A stretch of DNA of 58,928 nucleotides from Aminobacter aganoensis (GCF_014206975.1 NZ_JACHOU010000025.1:1-58928), one strand, 5' to 3'; shown: positions 1 through 8,931, numbered from the stretch's first letter. Notes: generated by a model from the letters alone, not told the origin. Numbers and translations: made by a program.

Positions 1-38
1 CAGTTAATTTGAGAATCTGGCTGCAGGAATTCTCACGA

Positions 39-129
39 TTAAGTGCCTAACCCGGGCAAAACCACCGCATTCTTGCATTTAAATGCCAAGCGACAATTGT
101 GTTGCAAAGCTGCAATCCATTAAGTGGCC
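39..129. repeat. Three TTAARTG(G)CC repeats upstream of mucR
   Basis: Short related words occur three times: TTAAGTGCC at 39-47, TTAAATGCC at 79-87 and TTAAGTGGCC at 120-129. Their starts are 40 and 41 bases apart, about four helical turns. They lie just upstream of the mucR reading frame. Ros/MucR regulators are known to repress their own genes by binding several AT-rich sites, so an operator role is an inference from position and spacing. Confidence 0.35.
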
Positions 130-234
130 ATGCAGCAATCGTGTTGGTGAAAAGAGGCATTAAACGTGAGCGAAACCCCCATCGATGGATCTGACAGGCT
201 AATCGAGCTGACCGCAGATGTCGTTTCGGCCTAA

Positions 235-639
235 GTGTCGAACAATCCTGTACCTGTCGCCGAATTGCCCGGCTTGATCTCCAGGGTGTATACGAGCCTG
301 CTGCAGCAGACCGATGTCCCCACGGAAGTCGTATCAGAATCCAAAAAGCCCGCAGTCCCAATCAAGAAGTCGGTGACGCCGGACTACATCGTCTGTCTCG
401 AGGACGGAAAACAGTTCAAATCCCTGAAGCGCCACTTGTCGACCCACCATGGCCTCACCCCGGACGAATATCGTGTGAAATGGGGCCTGCCGGCAGACTA
501 TCCGCTGGTCGCGCCAAACTACGCCGCAGCGCGTTCCGCACTGGCAAAATCGATGGGATTAGGACGCAAGCCAAAGCCCGTCGAAGAACCGCCAGCGGCT
601 CCTGCCAGACGGAAGAGACTCGGCCTCAAATTCTCATAG
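235..639 (+). CDS. mucR: Ros/MucR family zinc-finger transcriptional regulator, N-terminus cut by a stop codon
   Basis: This encodes 134 residues of a Ros/MucR regulator, the family that controls exopolysaccharide, motility and symbiosis or virulence genes in alphaproteobacteria. The zinc-finger core is visible: [16 protein letters not shown], then a [12 protein letters not shown]-type segment, then a basic tail. The family's usual N-terminus is encoded just upstream in the same frame: a GTG at 166, preceded by AAAGAGG, starts a peptide of 22 residues ending VVSA, then TAA at 232-234, then GTG TCG AAC at 235. Intact relatives read tyrosine where the TAA stands, so this looks like a TAC/TAT-to-TAA change. 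The protein is either made by reinitiation at the adjacent GTG, made without its first 22 residues, or lost. The DNA-binding region is complete. Confidence 0.75.
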   Translation: MSNNPVPVAELPGLISRVYTSLLQQTDVPTEVVSESKKPAVPIKKSVTPDYIVCLEDGKQFKSLKRHLSTHHGLTPDEYRVKWGLPADYPLVAPNYAAARSALAKSMGLGRKPKPVEEPPAAPARRKRLGLKFS

Positions 640-988
640 GGCCTCTTTCGACCGTTCCCCAGGTTGCACCGGAACAACTCGCCGCCCCATTTGCGCGATT
701 CAATAGATGCCGTCCTGAATGCACCGGCGCTTCTCCATCGCGAACGGTGAGCAGGGTCAACGGCAGTTCGAAGAACAGACCACCGATGACCCGCACCACT
801 ACGGCACCGATGACGAATGTCAGATTCTGAAGGGCAATCCCAGCCGTGCGGCAGGAAGGCCGGTGCGCATCGGGGTCTTCACGTCATCTCCTAGTAAAGA
901 GCTGCCCTCTCGCGGTTCGGTGCGGGAGGGCAAGCAGGAACACCGTTCATGGATGTTGTCGCCGCAAGTCACTGCTTGCGCAACGGCG
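640..988. other. Gene-poor gap with a possible frameshifted membrane-protein remnant
   Basis: I see no intact gene here. On the minus strand a GTG near 882 preceded by GGAGA opens a frame beginning MKTPMRTGLP that stops after 20 codons. One base out of frame, the reading continues as a hydrophobic stretch containing VIGAVVVRVIGG and FFELPLTLLT down to about 740. This suggests a frameshifted small membrane protein gene downstream of the cupin gene. I do not recognise the family. Confidence 0.25.
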
Positions 989-1396
989 TTATTCGGTGGT
1001 CTTGCCGTCGAAGTGTTCATGCGCGGCGTCGGCTTCAGCCTTGGTTGGATGAACGACACCGTCGACGTGCTCGGGAGGGCTGTAGATCGTATAAAGCTTC
1101 AGCGGCTCATTCCCGGTGTTTTTGACGTTATGCCGCGCACCGGCCGGTACGATCATGGCCATATCGGCCCTGATCCTGCTCACATTGCCGTCGATCAGGA
1201 TTTCGCCTTCGCCGTCCTCGACACGGAAGAACTGATCGCCGTCGTCGTGAACCTCTTCGCCGATCTCCTCGCCGGGCTGAAGCGCCATCAGCACGAGCTG
1301 CATATTTCTTGCCGTATAAAGAACACGGCGAAAATCCGTGTTTCCTTCGGTCAGTTCCTCGATGTCATCAACAAATCCACGCATGATATGCTCCAT
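989..1396 (-). CDS. Cupin domain-containing protein
   Basis: A 135-residue single-domain cupin. It shows the two cupin motifs: the first around EEVHDDGDQFFRVEDGEG, the second around PAGARHNVKNTG, with the histidines and glutamate that usually bind a metal. Small cupins of this kind are cytoplasmic and range from sugar isomerases to dioxygenase-like proteins, so the substrate cannot be named. The start MEHIMRGF at 1396 has an in-frame alternative ATG twelve bases further in. It lies nine bases after the hypothetical gene 1406-1714 on the same strand, so the two are probably co-transcribed. Confidence 0.75.
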   Translation of the reverse strand: MEHIMRGFVDDIEELTEGNTDFRRVLYTARNMQLVLMALQPGEEIGEEVHDDGDQFFRVEDGEGEILIDGNVSRIRADMAMIVPAGARHNVKNTGNEPLKLYTIYSPPEHVDGVVHPTKAEADAAHEHFDGKTTE

Positions 1397-1405
1397 TTCA
1401 TTGGT

Positions 1406-1714
1406 TTATTGCAAAAATGTTAGCTCGTCGTTGATCTCACTCAAGTCTCCCCATAAGACTTTCGCATATGGTCGTGTCGCCGATGCGACTTTGGTAAGAG
1501 TATCCTCAAGCTGTCCTTCCAGCAGCGGCGCGTCCACATCAAAGCATCCGCCAGGGAATCGAGACTTGTCGACCTGTGCATTTACGCACGGAAATCCCTT
1601 TGGTTTAGGCGGCAATTCCACCACAGCTCCCCATGTGGTCGCCCGACGAACCAGAACCAAGGCAGCGGCCTGTGCATTCATGCAAGCCTGGCTTGCCGGT
1701 TTCACCAATCGCAA
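1406..1714 (-). CDS. Hypothetical protein
   Basis: A frame of 102 residues that I do not recognise. It has an alanine- and valine-rich first third, a proline-rich turn (ELPPKPKGFP) and an acidic C-terminus ending in SEINDELTFLQ. It ends nine bases before the cupin gene on the same strand, which supports its being real. The start is uncertain: an internal ATG (MNAQAAAL) would remove the first eleven residues. No signal peptide or clear membrane segment is visible. Confidence 0.45.
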   Translation of the reverse strand: MRLVKPASQACMNAQAAALVLVRRATTWGAVVELPPKPKGFPCVNAQVDKSRFPGGCFDVDAPLLEGQLEDTLTKVASATRPYAKVLWGDLSEINDELTFLQ

Positions 1715-1783
1715 TGCGGGGTCAAACCCTTAGATCAATGAGGCAGGGGACACCCCTTCCCCACTATCGAAAGGAACCCGATC

Positions 1784-2005
1784 ATGACCCAGAAAACCAT
1801 CCTTCGCAGCGATGAGCTTTCCTGCCCCTCCTGCGTACCCAAGATCGAGAAGGCGCTCAACGCCCTTCCCGGTGTGGCAAAGGCCGAGGTGCGCTTCAAC
1901 ACCGGCAAGATCGAGGTCGAGCACGACCCCGCGCAATCGAGCGTTGAAGCGCTGGTCGAGGCAGTGCGTGGAACCGGCTACGAGGCGCGGCCTGCCGCCT
2001 TTTGA
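1784..2005 (+). CDS. Stand-alone heavy-metal-associated (HMA) domain protein
   Basis: A 73-residue protein made of one HMA ferredoxin-like fold, the module that carries Cu(I), Zn(II) or related ions to P-type ATPases. The metal-binding motif is CPSC (family consensus CxxC) in DELSCPSCVPKIEKAL, followed by the usual GV..AEV and TGYEA elements. It lies 86 bases upstream of a P1B ATPase that has no N-terminal HMA domain, so the two probably act together as a split chaperone and pump. A good ribosome-binding site (GAAAGGAA) precedes the ATG. The metal cannot be settled from sequence. Confidence 0.9.
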   Translation: MTQKTILRSDELSCPSCVPKIEKALNALPGVAKAEVRFNTGKIEVEHDPAQSSVEALVEAVRGTGYEARPAAF

Positions 2006-2091
2006 TCGGCACTCCGCCTTTTTCGCCGCGCCGCGTGCCGGCGCGGCAGGCACGCTTTTCCGACATGGATGAAGATGAAAGGAGCGAGGAG

Positions 2092-4041
2092 ATGAGCAAT
2101 CTTGTCAGCAGGATCAAGAGCGCCTTCGTGCATCCGGCACGGCGGCGTTTCTGGCTGACGGTCGGCAGCGGCGGGTTGATCGCGGCCGGTCTTCTGGCGC
2201 GCTACGGCTTCGGCATGGTCGAGGCATGGACCGCGCTGATGGTCGCGGCCGCATTTCTTGCCGGCTCCGACATCGCGATCCGTGCCTGGCGCTCGCTGCG
2301 TGTAAAGCATTTCAGCATCGAATTGCTCGTCACCGTCGCGGCGGTCGGCGCGCTCATTATTGGCGAAGTCTGGGAGTCGGCGGCCGTCACCTTCCTGTTC
2401 ATGTTCGGCGGCTGGCTGGAGGCGCGCACCATGGGGCAGACCCGTGGCGCGCTGAAGGCATTGCTTGATGCCGCGCCCGCCACCGCGACCGTGCTGCGCG
2501 ACGGCGATCCCGTCGAGGTGCCGGCGCATATGGTCCAGCTTGGCGAGACCGTGCTGGTCAGGGCCGGTCAACGCATCCCGGTGGATGGTGAAGTAACCGA
2601 AGGCACCGCCGCCGTCAGCGAGGCGGCGATTACCGGTGAGCCGATGCCGGCCGAGAAAGCGCCTGGCAGCCACGTCCATGCAGGAACGATCGCCGAGAAC
2701 GGGTTGCTGCGCATCCGCGCCACCAATGTCGGCGCCGACACCACCCTTGCCCGCATTATTCAGCGCGTCGAGGAAGCGCAGGAGGAAAAGGCCCCGAGCC
2801 AGCGCATGATCGAGCGCTTTGCGCAATGGTATACGCCGTCGATCATCGGGCTCGCGGTCGCCGCCTTCGCGGTGACGCAGGACATCCGCCTGGCGCTGAC
2901 GCTGCTGGTCGTCGGTTGCCCCGGCGCGCTGGTCATCTCGACGCCGGTCTCCATCGTCGCCGGCATCGGCCGGGCGGCGCGCAGCGGCATCCTGATCAAG
3001 GGCGGCCAGCATCTGGAAAGTGCGGGCCGCATCGATACGCTGGCGCTCGACAAGACCGGCACGCTGACGGAAGGCAAGCCGCAGCTCGCCTCTATCGTCG
3101 CGCTCGGCGGCATTGCCGAGGCCGAGTTGCTGCATCTGGCTGCGACCGCCGAGACCGGATCGACCCATCCGCTCGGCCGTCCGATCGTCGAGGCCGGCCG
3201 CAAGCAGGGGCCGCTTTCCACGCTCGAATCGCTGGAGGAACATGCCGGCATGGGCCTGAGCGCCCGCATCGACGGCCGCATCATCGCCGCCGGCAACCGG
3301 CGCCTCATGGACACGCTCGGCATTGCGCTGGGCCAGGAGGGCGAAGCCGCTCTGGACCGTCTGCTGTCCAATGGCCAGACGCCGATCCTGGTGGCGCGTG
3401 ACGGGCAGTTGATCGGGATGCTGGGCATGTCCGACATGGCCCGTGAAGGCGCGGCGGAAGCCATCACCCGGCTGCGTAACATCGGCATAGGCCGTGTGGT
3501 CATGCTGACCGGCGACCAGCATGGCGCAGCCGAAGCCATCGCCCGCGAGGTCGGTATCGACGAGGTCCATGCCGGGCTGATGCCCGAGGACAAGCTGGAA
3601 CTGATCCGGAAGATGAAGGCGGATGGCGCGCATGTCGCCATGGTCGGCGACGGCATCAACGATGCCCCCGCTCTTGCCGCCGCCGACACCTCGATCGCCA
3701 TGGGCGCGGCCGGCAGCGACGTCGCCATCGAGACCGCCGACATCGCGCTCCTGAAAGACGATCTCGGCAAGATCCCCGAGGCGATGGCGATCTCGCGCGC
3801 AACGCTGGGCAATATGCGCCAGAACCTCGTCATCGCACTGGTGACGGTGGCCGGACTGCTGGCGGGCGTGTTCTCCGGCAATGTCCATATGGCCGGCGGC
3901 ATGCTGGTCCACCAACTTTCGGTGCTGATCGTCATCGCCAACGGCATGCGCCTTCTGCGCATGCCGAAGACGACCGCACCCGGCGGGAGGGCCTCAAAGG
4001 TCGCCACCGCCCGGCCCGCAACTGTGGCCGCGCGAGGCTGA
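2092..4041 (+). CDS. P1B-type heavy-metal ATPase with CPG instead of CPC
   Basis: An inner-membrane metal-exporting P-type ATPase of 649 residues. Visible elements in order are TM segments, the actuator loop TGEPMP, the TM metal-site motif GCPGALVIS (bases 2917-2925 encode Cys-Pro-Gly), the phosphorylation site DKTGTLT, the P1B THPLG nucleotide-binding motif and GDGINDAPAL. Most family members have CPC, SPC or TPC at the metal site; CPG removes one thiol. The last membrane helix has HQLSVLIVIANG rather than a typical P1B-2 or P1B-1 signature. The start at 2092 follows AAGGAGCGAGGAG; a longer frame from 2002 has no such signal. It has no N-terminal HMA domain, and the free HMA protein lies just upstream. 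A terminator follows the gene. The metal specificity is unknown. Confidence 0.9.
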   Translation: MSNLVSRIKSAFVHPARRRFWLTVGSGGLIAAGLLARYGFGMVEAWTALMVAAAFLAGSDIAIRAWRSLRVKHFSIELLVTVAAVGALIIGEVWESAAVTFLFMFGGWLEARTMGQTRGALKALLDAAPATATVLRDGDPVEVPAHMVQLGETVLVRAGQRIPVDGEVTEGTAAVSEAAITGEPMPAEKAPGSHVHAGTIAENGLLRIRATNVGADTTLARIIQRVEEAQEEKAPSQRMIERFAQWYTPSIIGLAVAAFAVTQDIRLALTLLVVGCPGALVISTPVSIVAGIGRAARSGILIKGGQHLESAGRIDTLALDKTGTLTEGKPQLASIVALGGIAEAELLHLAATAETGSTHPLGRPIVEAGRKQGPLSTLESLEEHAGMGLSARIDGRIIAAGNRRLMDTLGIALGQEGEAALDRLLSNGQTPILVARDGQLIGMLGMSDMAREGAAEAITRLRNIGIGRVVMLTGDQHGAAEAIAREVGIDEVHAGLMPEDKLELIRKMKADGAHVAMVGDGINDAPALAAADTSIAMGAAGSDVAIETADIALLKDDLGKIPEAMAISRATLGNMRQNLVIALVTVAGLLAGVFSGNVHMAGGMLVHQLSVLIVIANGMRLLRMPKTTAPGGRASKVATARPATVAARG

Positions 4042-4052
4042 AGCCTCCTCGC

Positions 4053-4085
4053 AGACCCCGCAGCGATGCGGAGTCTGTTGTTTTT
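4053..4085 (+). terminator. Rho-independent terminator
   Basis: An AGACCCCGCA stem pairs with TGCGGAGTCT around a short GCGA loop, with one mismatch, followed by GTTGTTTTT. It lies directly after the CPG ATPase gene and should end the HMA-ATPase transcript. Confidence 0.75.
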
Positions 4086-4133
4086 GCGACGTCAACCCTG
4101 TCTCATCGCTCGCATTTGTCGGAAAGGATCGAC

Positions 4134-4778
4134 ATGAATGCCAGGACCGCCCCATGGAACGACGTTTTCGACTTCTGGTTTCCCGAAGGCCGCTCCTCAC
4201 AGATAAAGGCTGAAACTCACCGCGATCACTGGTCGTGGCGGCTGCACGGCGGAGCGGATGACATGATCGTCGAGCGCTTCGCCGACCTCACGAGAAGCGC
4301 AGCTTCAGGCGATCTCGACGACTGGACCAGCGACCCCGAAGGCAGGCTGGCGCTAATCATCGTGCTCGACCAGTTCTCGCGCTCGCTCTGGCGCAACACA
4401 CAGCGCGCATTCGCGCAGGACCCTGCCGCGCTGTCGCTGGCGATGGAGGGGTTTTCGAACGGCCACTACGCATCGCTGGACATGCCCTGGTTCAGAATCG
4501 TCTACAGTCAGCCCCTTGGCCATTGCGAAGGCCCGGATCACCTCGCGCGCATCGACCTGCTCATCAGGCTTCGCGAAGAGATAGCGGCGGAAGCGTCCGC
4601 TTCCCTTCAACCGATATACCAGTCGCTGGTGGATCAGGCTGGCGACGTACGCAAGGTCATCGCCGCTTTCGACCGTCATCCGCACCGCAATAACGTCCTC
4701 GGCCGAGAATCGACGCCGGCGGAAGAAGCTTACATCGCCGGAAGGGATTTCCCGCACGAAAGGGCGTTTCAGGCGTGA
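4134..4778 (+). CDS. DUF924 family protein
   Basis: A 214-residue protein of the DUF924 family, a soluble alpha-helical family related to tetratricopeptide-like folds with no assigned reaction. Hallmarks are the N-terminal DFWFPEG, the central LALIIVLDQFSRSLWRNTQRAF, FRIVYSQPLGHCE, and the C-terminal FDRHPHRNNVLGRESTPAEEAY. The start at 4134 is preceded by GGAAAGGA at the right distance. A TTG at 4116 in frame is less likely. It follows a terminator and so is probably its own transcription unit. Confidence 0.9.
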   Translation: MNARTAPWNDVFDFWFPEGRSSQIKAETHRDHWSWRLHGGADDMIVERFADLTRSAASGDLDDWTSDPEGRLALIIVLDQFSRSLWRNTQRAFAQDPAALSLAMEGFSNGHYASLDMPWFRIVYSQPLGHCEGPDHLARIDLLIRLREEIAAEASASLQPIYQSLVDQAGDVRKVIAAFDRHPHRNNVLGRESTPAEEAYIAGRDFPHERAFQA

Positions 4779-4874
4779 CGCCTGGAGGCGAAGCGCATCG
4801 CGGGTTGATGCTTTCGTCGGCTGCTCGGGTAGATTACGGTTGTTGCGTATTCATATTCTCTGGAAGGAAAAAAC

Positions 4875-5105
4875 ATGGCTGACATCTGGCTTCCCTCACT
4901 CAAGACAGCGACCCCGCAGGAGGGGTTCGACCTTGCCACCAAAATGGCGCGGGTCGGCGTCAAGGTCACCCAACCGTCCGCAGAAATTCGCGACAAGCTG
5001 CGCGCGGCCTACGATCAGGACACCGCGCAACTGATCGCCTCCTCACAGGTGATCGCCATCCATTTCCAGACGGTGGCGGCCGCCAACAATTACTGGCGCG
5101 ACTGA
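4875..5105 (+). CDS. Hexameric tyrosine-coordinated heme protein (HTHP)
   Basis: A 76-residue protein that matches, by length and sequence from memory, the hexameric tyrosine-coordinated heme protein first described from a marine Roseobacter-group bacterium. Recognisable parts are WLPSLKTATPQEGFDLA, VTQPSAEIRDKLRAAYD and the C-terminal IHFQTVAAANNYWRD. Tyr46 (45 without the initiator Met) is the expected axial heme ligand. Family members bind six hemes in a ring and show peroxidase and catalase activity in vitro. A good ribosome-binding site (GGAAGGA) precedes the ATG. It ends at a hairpin shared with the convergent copA. Confidence 0.8.
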   Translation: MADIWLPSLKTATPQEGFDLATKMARVGVKVTQPSAEIRDKLRAAYDQDTAQLIASSQVIAIHFQTVAAANNYWRD

Positions 5106-5118
5106 CGCCCTCGCCTAC

Positions 5119-5140
5119 GACTGACGCCAGGGCGTCAGTC
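5119..5140. terminator. Perfect inverted repeat between convergent genes
   Basis: GACTGACGCC at 5119-5128 and GGCGTCAGTC at 5131-5140 form a perfect ten-base-pair stem with a two-base spacer. It lies between the HTHP gene and the convergent copA and probably serves as a bidirectional terminator, though there is no long T-run. Confidence 0.6.
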
Positions 5141-5155
5141 GCGTCAGCGTTTCAG

Positions 5156-7507
5156 TCACAGTTTCAGTCCCCGCAACCGCAGCGCGTTGGCGATGACGCT
5201 GACCGACGACAGCGACATGGCGGCTGCTGCGATGATCGGTGACAGGAGCAGGCCGAAAGAAGGGTAAAGCACGCCTGCGGCAACCGGGATGCCGGCGGCA
5301 TTGTAGATGAAGGCGAAGAACAGGTTCTGGCGGATATTCGCCATCGTCGCCTCGGACAACCGCCGCGCCTTGACGATCCCCATCAGGTCTCCCTTGAGCA
5401 GGGTGACGCCGGCGCTTTCGATGGCGACATCGGTGCCCGAGCCCATGGCGATGCCGACATCGGCGGCCGCCAGCGCCGGCGCGTCGTTGACGCCGTCACC
5501 CGCCATCGCCACCACCCGGCCTTCCGCCTTGAGCCGGCTTATGACTGCGCTCTTCGCATCCGGCAGCACGTCGGCCTCGACCTCGTCGATGCCCAGCTGG
5601 CGGGCCACTGCTTCGGCCGTTGTTTTATTGTCGCCGGTCAGCATGACGATGCGGATGCCCTCGCCATGCAGCGCGTTCAGCGCCTCCTGCGTCGTCGCCT
5701 TGACCGGATCGGCGATGGCGAAGATGCCGCCCCCCTTGCCATCGATGCCGAAGTAGATCGCCGTCGCGCCGTCATGGCGCAAGGCGTCTGCCTGTTCAGC
5801 AAGTAAGGTAACGTCGACGCCGTGTTCTTCGAGGAACGCCGCATTGCCGAGTGCGATCGCCTTGCCCTCGACGGTGCCGAGCGCCCCCTTGCCAAGCGGA
5901 GAGTCGAAATCCACGACGGACGGAATGGCGATGCCCTTCTTCTCCGCCGCTTCCACGATCGCCAGAGCAAGCGGGTGTTCTGACGCTTTCTCGACGCCAG
6001 CGGCCAGCCGCAGGATTTCCGTTTCGTCAAAACCGCCTGCCGCAACGATTGCCGTCACCGACGGCCTGCCCTCGGTGAGCGTGCCGGTCTTGTCGACCAC
6101 CAGCGTGTCGACCTTTTCCATATGTTCGAGCGCCTCGGCGTTCTTGATCAGGACGCCGGCGCTGGCGCCCTTGCCGACGCCGACCATGATCGACATTGGC
6201 GTCGCCAGCCCAAGTGCGCAGGGACAGGCGATGATCAGCACGGAAACGGCCACGACCAGCCCATAGGCGAGGCGCGGCTCCGGCCCCCAGATGCCCCAGA
6301 CGATGAAGGCGAGAATTGCGATGATGATGACCAGCGGCACGAACCAGCCCGAGACCTGATCGGCCATGCGCTGGATCGGCGCGCGCGAGCGCTGCGCATC
6401 GGCCACCATCTGGACGATGCGCGACAGCATGGTATCGCGGCCGACCTTCTCGGCGCGGATCACCAGGGCGCCGGTCTGGTTCAGCGTGCCGCCGATAACC
6501 TGATCGCCCACAGTGCGAGTGACTGGCATGGATTCGCCGGTGACCATCGCTTCATCAAGCGAGGAGCGTCCGTCCTCCACCACGCCATCGACCGGCACGG
6601 TCTCGCCGGGCCGCACACGCAGTCTGTCGCCGAGGATAACGTGCTCGACCGGAACGTCTTCCTCCACGCCATCGTCACCGACGCGACGCGCCGTCTTCGG
6701 CGCCAGATCGAGAAGCGCCCTGATCGCGCCCGAGGTCTGTTCGCGGGCGCGCAGTTCCAGCACTTGGCCAAGCAGCACCAGAACGGTGATGACCGCCGCC
6801 GCCTCGAAATAGACCGCGACCGTGCCATCTTCCGCGCGGAAAGCGGCGGGGAAAATTCCCGGCGCAAGGGCGGCGACGATGCTGTAGGCCCAGGCGACGC
6901 CGGTGCCCATGGCGATCAAAGTGAACATGTTGAGGCTGCGATTGATCAGCGAGGCCCAGGCGCGCTCGAAAAACGGCCATCCGCACCACAAAACCACCGG
7001 CGTCGCCAGAACGAGCTGAATCCAGATCGATATCCGCATTGGCACCAGATGGTGCAGGGCCGGGAAAAGATGACCGCCCATTTCGAGCACGAAGACCGGA
7101 GCGGCGAGAACCAGCCCGATCCAGAAACGCCGTGTCATGTCGGCGAGTTCGGGGCTGGGGCCGCTGTCGGCCGTCACCACCAGCGGCTCCAGCGCCATGC
7201 CGCAGATCGGGCAGCTTCCCGGCCCCTCCTGCCGGATCTCGGGGTGCATCGGACAGGTCCAGATCGCGCCCTCGGCCGCATCCGGAGCAGGTGCCGCATC
7301 TCCTGCCAGATATCGGGCCGGGTTCGCCTCGAACTTCGCCTTGCAGGAAGCCGAGCAGAAATAGTGGGTGTGACCCTCATGGGTCAGGTGATGTTCCGCA
7401 GTCTGCGGGTCGACCTCCATGCCGCAGACGGGATCCGTCACAAGCTGCGCATGACCCGAATGGTCATGATCATGCGAATGGTGCCGATGCTCACCGTGTC
7501 CGTTCAT
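5156..7507 (-). CDS. copA: Copper-exporting P1B-1 ATPase CopA
   Basis: A 783-residue inner-membrane Cu(I)-exporting ATPase. The N-terminus is histidine-rich ([16 protein letters not shown]). It is followed by a YHS domain ([10 protein letters not shown] ... [12 protein letters not shown]) and a heavy-metal-binding segment (CPMHPEI ... [10 protein letters not shown]) in place of HMA domains. The catalytic core has TGESMPV, the CPC metal site in [28 protein letters not shown] and [11 protein letters not shown]. The last helices carry YNAAGIP and [12 protein letters not shown], the P1B-1 copper signature. The ribosome-binding site is weak, but MNGHGEH is the natural start. It is separated from the downstream convergent HTHP gene by a hairpin. 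Confidence 0.95.
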   Translation of the reverse strand: MNGHGEHRHHSHDHDHSGHAQLVTDPVCGMEVDPQTAEHHLTHEGHTHYFCSASCKAKFEANPARYLAGDAAPAPDAAEGAIWTCPMHPEIRQEGPGSCPICGMALEPLVVTADSGPSPELADMTRRFWIGLVLAAPVFVLEMGGHLFPALHHLVPMRISIWIQLVLATPVVLWCGWPFFERAWASLINRSLNMFTLIAMGTGVAWAYSIVAALAPGIFPAAFRAEDGTVAVYFEAAAVITVLVLLGQVLELRAREQTSGAIRALLDLAPKTARRVGDDGVEEDVPVEHVILGDRLRVRPGETVPVDGVVEDGRSSLDEAMVTGESMPVTRTVGDQVIGGTLNQTGALVIRAEKVGRDTMLSRIVQMVADAQRSRAPIQRMADQVSGWFVPLVIIIAILAFIVWGIWGPEPRLAYGLVVAVSVLIIACPCALGLATPMSIMVGVGKGASAGVLIKNAEALEHMEKVDTLVVDKTGTLTEGRPSVTAIVAAGGFDETEILRLAAGVEKASEHPLALAIVEAAEKKGIAIPSVVDFDSPLGKGALGTVEGKAIALGNAAFLEEHGVDVTLLAEQADALRHDGATAIYFGIDGKGGGIFAIADPVKATTQEALNALHGEGIRIVMLTGDNKTTAEAVARQLGIDEVEADVLPDAKSAVISRLKAEGRVVAMAGDGVNDAPALAAADVGIAMGSGTDVAIESAGVTLLKGDLMGIVKARRLSEATMANIRQNLFFAFIYNAAGIPVAAGVLYPSFGLLLSPIIAAAAMSLSSVSVIANALRLRGLKL

Positions 7508-7542
7508 TCTCTAACCCGCCGCCTCACCTGAACCTGAAAAAC

Positions 7543-8931
7543 TCATCTTTTCGCGACGTTGCCAAACAGCGCATTCAGTCCCTCGGCCATCGTCGGATGC
7601 GCGAGAATGGCGTCACGCAGGACGCTGTACGGCAAGCCGCCGAGCATGGCCGCCTGCACCACGGCCATCACTTCTCCAGCCTCCGAACCGATCATGGTAA
7701 AGCCTGCGATCCGGTCCTGCGGATCGACCAGCGCCTTCATGAAGCCGGCTGTCTGCGAGGTGGTCCGCGTCCGCAGCACCGCCTTCATCGGCAGTTTCGC
7801 AACGCGCATATCCATTCCATTGGCCCGCGCTTCCGCTTCGCTCATGCCGATGCGGGCAAGCGGCGGATCGATGAACATGCAATACGGCATCAGCCGGCCG
7901 GTAGTGGTCCTGTCGCCACCGCCGAGATTGTCCCGAATGACCCGGAAATCATCGAGCGAAGCGTGGGTGAATTGCGGACTTCCCGCGCATTCGCCGATGG
8001 CCCAAACGTCCTTTGCGGTCGTCTCCAGGCGATCGTTCACCTTGATGGTGCCGGGATCCGTCAGCGCAACCCCTGCCTCTTCAAGGCCGATGCCTCGCGT
8101 GTTGGGCGTGCGGCCGGCTGCAACCAGAATGTCTGTGCCTTCGATCATTCTCGAACCATCCGGCGTCCGAACGGTGACGCGCACGCTTCCGGCTGATCGG
8201 CCCTCCACGTTCGCAACTTCAGCCGACAAAAGCACCTCGACGCCCTCCGCCTCCAGGATCAGTCGGACCTCGTCGGAAACATCCTCATCCTCGCGCTTCA
8301 GCAGCCGCGGGCCACGGTCCACAACTGTGACGCGACTGCCGAAACGTCGATACGCCTGGGCAAGTTCAAGGCCGACATAGCCGCCGCCGAGCACGATCAG
8401 GTGGGCAGGCAACCGGTCCAGTTCGAGCGCCTCGATATGAGTGAGCGGCCTGGTCTCGGCGAGGCCGGGAACAGGCGGAATGGTTGCATGCGTCCCAAGA
8501 TTGAGGAACAGCTTTTCAGTGGCGAGCCGCCGCATCCCGCCGTCGTTCAAGGCAACTTGAATCGTCCCAGGCGCGACGAGGCGTGCATTGCCCATGACGA
8601 GTTCCGCGCCGGTCGCCTCGTAGCGCTCGAGATGAAACGCCACGAGGCTCTCGACCATGGCGCGCTTGCGCGCCACAACCGTCTTCATGTCGACCGAGAC
8701 GGGGCCGGCGACAACGCCATACTCCCCGGCATGGGCAACGGTATGAGCGACACCCGCGCTCCAGATCTCGTTCTTGCTGGGCAGGCAGTTGATGTTGGGA
8801 CACGAACCGCCGATCCAGCGCCGCTCCATGACGGCTACCTTCTGGCCGGCTTGCGCCATATCCCAGGCGAGGTATTTGCCGCCCTCGCCACTGCCGATCA
8901 CGACAGCGTCGTAGCGCTCCGCTTCCGTCAT
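7543..8931 (-). CDS. Pyridine nucleotide-disulfide oxidoreductase (mercuric reductase/dihydrolipoyl dehydrogenase family)
   Basis: A 462-residue FAD enzyme of the class I flavin disulfide reductases. It shows the FAD fold (VVIGSGEGGKYLAW), the redox-active disulfide in GGSCPNINCLPSK, the NAD(P) fold (VLGGGYVGLELAQAYRRFG), the second FAD motif (WAIGECAGSPQFTHAS) and the C-terminal catalytic HPTMAEGLNALF. It lacks the C-terminal CC pair of MerA, so mercuric reductase activity is not supported. Its substrate is unknown. The start is ATG at 8931, preceded by AAGGA. It is divergent from an acetoin reductase; the same gene pair recurs in decayed form at 22777-24919. Confidence 0.85.
   Translation of the reverse strand: MTEAERYDAVVIGSGEGGKYLAWDMAQAGQKVAVMERRWIGGSCPNINCLPSKNEIWSAGVAHTVAHAGEYGVVAGPVSVDMKTVVARKRAMVESLVAFHLERYEATGAELVMGNARLVAPGTIQVALNDGGMRRLATEKLFLNLGTHATIPPVPGLAETRPLTHIEALELDRLPAHLIVLGGGYVGLELAQAYRRFGSRVTVVDRGPRLLKREDEDVSDEVRLILEAEGVEVLLSAEVANVEGRSAGSVRVTVRTPDGSRMIEGTDILVAAGRTPNTRGIGLEEAGVALTDPGTIKVNDRLETTAKDVWAIGECAGSPQFTHASLDDFRVIRDNLGGGDRTTTGRLMPYCMFIDPPLARIGMSEAEARANGMDMRVAKLPMKAVLRTRTTSQTAGFMKALVDPQDRIAGFTMIGSEAGEVMAVVQAAMLGGLPYSVLRDAILAHPTMAEGLNALFGNVAKR

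Noticed and set aside
11-34. GAGAAT/ATTCTC inverted repeat at the window start as a mobile-element end
   Set aside because: It looks palindromic and AT-rich, but no transposase gene or matching second end is in the window, so I cannot support it as an element.
1978-3915. Long open frame on the minus strand opposite the CPG ATPase gene
   Set aside because: It mirrors the high-GC codon pattern of the real gene, is rich in Arg, Asp, His and Gln without domain character, and lacks a start signal.
6122-7531. Plus-strand frame opposite the N-terminal half of copA
   Set aside because: It is an antisense shadow rich in Asp, His and Arg; copA motifs occupy the other strand throughout.
7543-8931. Calling this gene mercuric reductase (merA)
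   Set aside because: The protein has the active-site disulfide but no N-terminal HMA domain and no C-terminal vicinal cysteines, and no merR, merT or merP lies nearby.
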